NCBI GenBank assembly: GCA_019720755.1
Contig: CP081303.1
Coordinates: 558,001-622,000 of the forward strand
DNA: 64,000 bases
Source of the DNA: Prolixibacteraceae bacterium
GTDB taxonomy: Bacteria > Bacteroidota > Bacteroidia > Bacteroidales > Prolixibacteraceae
Direction: 5' to 3'
This document shows, piece by piece, positions 60,219 through 64,000 of the stretch; the first letter of the stretch is position 1, and each line of letters starts with the position of its first letter. The position numbers and the translations under genes were made by a program. The notes under the pieces were generated by a model. It was given only the letters and a program-made list of their open reading frames with translations, had not been told where the DNA came from and did no database searches.

Positions 60219-61506
60219 TTTGTGCTCCTTTTTTAGTACAGTCAAGTTGTAAAATTTTGTCTCCCCAAATTTTCTCTATCTGTTGCATGGTGGTATCGAT
60301 CCCTACATTTTTGTTTTTCATCCATTTGAGATCCAACAACACACATTGTGATAGACGTGCGATTCCTTTCGAAATATCTTTGGCTAAAGCCAAGCAGCTT
60401 GGCGCACCACACACTCCACAGTCTATACCAGGCAACAAACACATGAGTTTACGTGTTCTTTCCGTTCTGATTAATGCCTCTTTAAAATTCTCCTTTGGTG
60501 GTATAAAAATATCTGGCTTCTCATTCCAGTATGTGGAAATTTGGTGAAGACGATCTGTCGTCTTAGTATCAAACTTATCGGTCAATTTATTTTGGTATCC
60601 AGACTCTCTTTTTTTGATTATAGAGGAGTATTCAGACATATATGAGCCGTTATAACATCCATCTTTACAGCCTTGAAGATGATAGTCTCTGGTGTAGTCA
60701 TGAGGTTTGATCTCATTCTTATGAATCCATCCAAGCACATTATCAATTCCAGATATCTGGACAAACTCTTTGTGCAATGGAGAGTATACCTCGGATGTCT
60801 CGACACTCCATGATTGAGGCTTATTGTCCCACAACTCTTTTTGAACCTGATTCACCAATTCATAGGTTGGAACCGCCTTGTCTGCATCAAATATTCTGTC
60901 ATGTTGCGAGTGAGAAATATCATTCTCAGACATACAGTGCGTAGTAATCGTAATAGAGGTTTTTGACTTGCTTTTTTTACCAAAGAATAGGTGGATATAT
61001 CCAGTGATAATCTCCGCAATAGTAGGAACCAAACGAATGTTATTCTCTTCTCCTACCTTGCCTTTACGAATTAAGTTCTTAATGACATTACACCTTGTCG
61101 ATATATTCTTATTATCGGTTTCGCTATTATGCATCTGTCCCCATAGGTATCCTAGTCTTTTAAAGTCTCTACAATCTACCACATGGTGATACCCCAATTT
61201 TCGTAATGCACTTTGTACCTCTTTATGTTTTTGTGTTGGAAAATGACCAAAGAACCCTTTTTGAACAATTAGATAGCGAACTTTTCCATTGGTCTCAAGC
61301 AATGCTTTGGGAGAAACTAATGAGATGGCATGGTATGCACAATCATCTAGGCATCTGCCACATAAGATACATTTGTTATGATCTATAATGGCATACCCAT
61401 TTCGTATGCGTATGGCCTCTACAGGACAATGTCGCATACAATGGGTGCAACCATGGCAACGTTTTGCGGATACTGTTACGTATTTAAGGAGTGCTTTTGT
61501 TTCCAA
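60169..61506 (-). CDS. Fe-S protein with degenerate [FeFe] hydrogenase-like domain
   Basis: A 445-residue protein. The N terminus has two 4Fe-4S motifs (CHGCTHCMRHCP and CILCGRCLDDC). The middle part, to about residue 330, matches the hydrogenase large-subunit fold only loosely: the place of TSCCP reads STRCNVIKNLI, and the third motif reads CKDGCYNGSYM, so an H-cluster cannot be held. Near the C terminus LPGIDCGVCGAPSCLALAKDI with a later Cys is a 4Fe-4S domain of the type seen in sensory Fe-S proteins. Genes of this build accompany HydABC in Clostridia and Thermotogae. A redox or H2 sensor is a reasonable inference, not shown. Confidence 0.85.
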   Translation of the reverse strand: METKALLKYVTVSAKRCHGCTHCMRHCPVEAIRIRNGYAIIDHNKCILCGRCLDDCAYHAISLVSPKALLETNGKVRYLIVQKGFFGHFPTQKHKEVQSALRKLGYHHVVDCRDFKRLGYLWGQMHNSETDNKNISTRCNVIKNLIRKGKVGEENNIRLVPTIAEIITGYIHLFFGKKSKSKTSITITTHCMSENDISHSQHDRIFDADKAVPTYELVNQVQKELWDNKPQSWSVETSEVYSPLHKEFVQISGIDNVLGWIHKNEIKPHDYTRDYHLQGCKDGCYNGSYMSEYSSIIKKRESGYQNKLTDKFDTKTTDRLHQISTYWNEKPDIFIPPKENFKEALIRTERTRKLMCLLPGIDCGVCGAPSCLALAKDISKGIARLSQCVLLDLKWMKNKNVGIDTTMQQIEKIWGDKILQLDCTKKGAQNEIIHNRRDESTDPKK

Positions 61507-61537
61507 TTTTTTACCATTGCATATCTTTGATTTTATC

Positions 61538-61951
61538 TTACGGAATATTGTAGATCAATGTCACAACAGTCCCTTCATTCAGCTTGGTATCTATAGTCAT
61601 ACCGTCGCTATTTCGCTTCATATTTGGAAGTCCCATACCTGCACCAAACCCCATCTCTCTTACCTTCTCTGATGCAGTAGAGAATCCCTCTTTCATTGCC
61701 TGATCAATAGAGGCAATACCTGGTCCTTGATCCTTAAAGATTGTAGTGATTTTTTCTGATGTGATCTCTACAGAGATCTTCCCTTGGTATGCATGGGCAA
61801 TAATATTAACCTCTGCCTCATAGTTGGCTATGGACATCTTTCGAATAAAAGAGGGAGGAAGGTGAAGCTTCTGCATGATCTTTTTTATCTCAATAGAGAC
61901 AAAGCCTGCATGTGTAAAATCTCCCCCATTTACTTCAAATTGATATTTCAT
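61538..61951 (-). CDS. RsbW-type anti-sigma-like ATP-binding protein
   Basis: A 137-residue GHKL ATPase like anti-sigma factors and serine kinases: YEAEVNIIAHAY is the N box, KDQGPGI the G1 box and FGAGMGLPNMKR the G2 box. It differs clearly from the second ATPase of the operon (58646-59173), so the two are not a recent duplication. RsbW-type proteins control sigma factors or phosphorylate a partner. No sigma or STAS-domain partner gene is next to it. It is 12 bases after the first DRTGG-type gene. Confidence 0.87.
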   Translation of the reverse strand: MKYQFEVNGGDFTHAGFVSIEIKKIMQKLHLPPSFIRKMSIANYEAEVNIIAHAYQGKISVEITSEKITTIFKDQGPGIASIDQAMKEGFSTASEKVREMGFGAGMGLPNMKRNSDGMTIDTKLNEGTVVTLIYNIP

Positions 61952-61963
61952 ATCTTCTTATCG

Positions 61964-62362
61964 TTAATATATTGCCTTCAGCCCTCGCTTATAGAGCATG
62001 CCACAAACTTTGAACATCGTATGTTCAGATCTAATTATATTTATATCTAACTCCTTTGCGATGTCAATCAAAGTGTGATCAATCACTTTATTTCGAACAA
62101 AAATGACACAATGGATCTCCGCAATATGTGCGGTTCGAATTGTCTGAGTCGTTATCAATCCTGTAATAAGAACGGTTTGAGGTATATCTGTTGTAAGTAG
62201 ATCACTCATTAGATCACTGCAAAAACCATATCGAAACACCTCTTTTTTGTTTGTATTATGAAGAATCGTGCCAATAGAATCTGCCAAGGAATGGAGATTC
62301 AGGGGAGGCACTTCTTTCGAAATGGATTGTTCTATTTTATGTCTCTCTTTTTGATATTCCAT
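61964..62362 (-). CDS. DRTGG-type domain protein, copy 1
   Basis: A 132-residue protein that opens the hydrogenase operon. After a basic/helical start (MEYQKERHKIEQSISKEV) come LNLHSLADSIGTILHNTNKK, YGFCSDLMSDLLTTD, VLITGLITTQTIRTAHIAEI and IIRSEHTMFKVCGMLYKRGL, which follow the same order as the other DRTGG-type gene (SDLMSDLL against TDLMSHAM). The two share a fold but are well diverged. No catalytic site is seen. Cys residues in FRYGFCSD and FKVCGML could be redox-active or structural. Being first in the operon suggests a regulatory part. Confidence 0.8.
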   Translation of the reverse strand: MEYQKERHKIEQSISKEVPPLNLHSLADSIGTILHNTNKKEVFRYGFCSDLMSDLLTTDIPQTVLITGLITTQTIRTAHIAEIHCVIFVRNKVIDHTLIDIAKELDINIIRSEHTMFKVCGMLYKRGLKAIY

Positions 62363-62850
62363 CTCAATAATTTATGTTTGTAGGATAGTATTCTAAATAA
62401 GATCTTATTCGTTATGTTATTTACAAATAGTTTGATTGTTTCCTAATGTATTAAATGTAAGTATATTCCGTGTTGTTTGCTATGATGAATGTCATCTGCC
62501 TTTCGCTACAATGTTATTTTTATTTAGAATAAGTAACATTCATTCACTAATAGATTTTTATGTGTTCATATGTTTGCTATCGAGGCCCAGCTTTCCTTTA
62601 GCCTCTTTTTTAGAAGAGTGATTTTAACGTATGGATAAAAAGTCTGATGTGTGAGTATAAGACGATGCTTTTGCGATGAGGTGTCTTTTTAATGTTCAGT
62701 GTATAACGGAGTGATGATTTTTGGTTAATTAATACGATACTTTCGAATGATAAATAGTAAAAAGTGTATTTTTTAATGGTTTGAGCGTAAAAAAGTTAAT
62801 TTCTTAACACCCCAATCTCGATATTAATTTTATTCGAGGGATCTATTTTG
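62363..62850. other. Divergent intergenic region, hydrogenase operon / prfC
   Basis: About 490 bases without a gene. It must contain the promoter of the ten-gene minus-strand operon, but no exact TAnnTTTG box facing that way was found close to 62362, which hints at an alternative sigma factor or activator. No long inverted repeat is visible. Confidence 0.45.
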
Positions 62851-62858
62851 TACTTTTG
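62851..62858 (+). promoter_or_regulatory. Bacteroidota -7 promoter box for prfC
   Basis: TACTTTTG, a TAnnTTTG match, 24 bases before the prfC ATG at 62883. Confidence 0.55.
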
Positions 62859-62882
62859 TGCCCAAAATAAGTATCGTACGTA

Positions 62883-64000
62883 ATGGGTTTACAAGAAGAG
62901 ATAAATAGGAGACGGACATTTGCCATTGTCAGTCACCCCGATGCCGGAAAAACCACGTTGACAGAGAAATTACTACTTTTTGGTGGTGCTATCCGTGTCG
63001 CAGGAGCCGTTAAGAATAATAAAATTAAGCAGGGAGCTGCTTCCGATTTCATGGAGATTGAGCGTCAGAGGGGTATCTCTGTTGCCACTTCCGTAATGGG
63101 ATTTGAGTACGAAGGATATAAAGTGAATATTCTGGATACTCCAGGTCACCAGGATTTCCAAGAGGATACTTTCCGTACTTTGACTGCTGTAGATAGTGTT
63201 ATTATTGTGATTGATGCAGCCAAAGGGGTGGAGCCTCAAACGGAGAGACTGATGAAAGTTTGTCGTATGAGAAAGACTCCTGTAATGGTCTATATCAATA
63301 AGATGGACCGTCCTACTGGCGATATGTTTGATCTATTAGATGAAATTGAAGATCAATTGAAGATTAAAACACGTCCTTTGAGTTGGCCAATTAACTCTGG
63401 TTCTGATTTTAAAGGGGTATATAATATCTATGATTCTAGTCTTCGTCTTTTCGATCCTAGTATTACAGAGATCGAAGATGCGGTGGAGATCGATGATTTG
63501 AGTACTAGCAAACTGGATGAATTAATAGGAAATGATGCGGATACGCTTCGTGAAGAGGTGGAACTTATTGAAGGGGTATTCCCTGAGTTCGATCACGATG
63601 CCTATCTCGATGGAGATGTTGCTCCTGTTTTCTTTGGTAGTGCACTATATAATTTCGGAGTACAAGAGCTTTTGGACTCTTTTGTTCGTATTGCTCCTTC
63701 TCCAACAAAGAAAGATGCTGAAGAGCGTGTGGTAATGGCCAATGAATCGAAATTCACGGGTTTCATATTTAAAATTCATGCCAATATCGACCCGAATCAT
63801 CGTAGCCGTATTGCCTTTGTGAAGATCTGTAGTGGTAAGTTCGAAAGAAATAAGAACTATCGCCACATGCGTCTTGCAAAGAACTTTAAGTTCTCTTCTC
63901 CTACAGCCTTTATGGCATCCAAGAAGGAGACTATTGAAGAAGCTTATCCAGGCGATATTGTTGGTATCCCAGATACAGGTAATTTTGTAATTGGTGATAC
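62883..64000 (+). CDS. prfC: Peptide chain release factor 3 (start only)
   Basis: RF3 is the GTPase that recycles RF1 and RF2 after stop-codon release. About 372 residues are inside the window and the frame is still open at the edge. It shows the G1 loop [15 protein letters not shown], the RF3-type switch region [17 protein letters not shown]3 [12 protein letters not shown] and G4 [14 protein letters not shown] distinguishes RF3 from EF-G. Domain 2 begins near [20 protein letters not shown]. The start ATG directly follows a TACTTTTG promoter box with a short leader. It diverges from the hydrogenase operon. Confidence 0.96.
   Translation, partial: MGLQEEINRRRTFAIVSHPDAGKTTLTEKLLLFGGAIRVAGAVKNNKIKQGAASDFMEIERQRGISVATSVMGFEYEGYKVNILDTPGHQDFQEDTFRTLTAVDSVIIVIDAAKGVEPQTERLMKVCRMRKTPVMVYINKMDRPTGDMFDLLDEIEDQLKIKTRPLSWPINSGSDFKGVYNIYDSSLRLFDPSITEIEDAVEIDDLSTSKLDELIGNDADTLREEVELIEGVFPEFDHDAYLDGDVAPVFFGSALYNFGVQELLDSFVRIAPSPTKKDAEERVVMANESKFTGFIFKIHANIDPNHRSRIAFVKICSGKFERNKNYRHMRLAKNFKFSSPTAFMASKKETIEEAYPGDIVGIPDTGNFVIGD

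Overview
The window is AT-rich chromosomal DNA from an anaerobic member of the Bacteroidota. A marine or sediment Bacteroidales/Marinilabiliales-type organism is the best guess, but the order cannot be fixed from the sequence alone. The evidence is: Bacteroidota-type promoters (TTTG, 19 bases, TAnnTTTG) in front of several genes; few Shine-Dalgarno sequences; a gldE-ssb-mutY-HU-rng neighbourhood; a SusC/SusD pair; a GH92 lipoprotein locus; a cysteate synthase; an oxygen-independent cobalamin pathway; and an [FeFe] hydrogenase operon.

Layout. 1-3.9 kb: gldE (cut by the window edge), ssb and mutY on the minus strand, diverging from HU, a 30-residue basic AURKAIP1/COX24-like peptide and RNase G. 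4-12.2 kb: DsbD, a DEAD-box helicase, a secreted C1 aminopeptidase, then the minus-strand group tpiA, BT_3928-type DoxX/thioredoxin fusion and DUF1599 protein, and a worn tyrosine-recombinase-like gene. 12.3-16.5 kb: a TonB-like protein, a DUF5686-type outer-membrane protein, an unknown secreted protein, and a strong promoter followed after about 40 bases by an intrinsic terminator (candidate small RNA). 17-24.3 kb: four exported, mostly lipoprotein genes in one unit (GH92 glycosidase, CBM9-like, transglutaminase fused to a thioredoxin-like end, alpha/beta hydrolase). 24.4-28.8 kb: a K+ channel, cysteate synthase, three identical tRNA-Arg(UCU) genes, and a BamA/TamA-like barrel. 29-34.5 kb: SusC/SusD. 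34.5-42.7 kb: a 1-kb non-coding stretch with an unusual inverted repeat, then a cobalamin riboswitch and six genes that encode nine corrin-ring enzyme domains.

42.7-53.6 kb: an SLBB polysaccharide-export protein, glycosyltransferase, mannose-1-phosphate guanylyltransferase, RNase Y, ZapA and its coiled-coil partner, an M23 peptidase and a C69 dipeptidase. 53.7 kb: ribosomal protein L19. 54.1-62.4 kb: a tight ten-gene minus-strand operon for an electron-bifurcating-type [FeFe] hydrogenase (HydA, HydB, HydC, an extra 2Fe-2S protein) preceded by two DRTGG-type proteins, two GHKL ATPases, a PHP phosphoesterase and an Fe-S protein that looks like a hydrogenase without its active-site cysteines. 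62.9-64 kb: the start of prfC (release factor 3), cut by the window edge.

How the parts work together. The metabolic genes fit a fermenter that reoxidises NADH and ferredoxin through H2 production, makes corrinoid rings anaerobically under feedback from B12, degrades mannose-containing glycans, and probably makes sulfonolipids. The least understood material is the regulatory-looking half of the hydrogenase operon, the short RNA candidate near 16.4 kb, and the inverted repeat near 35 kb.
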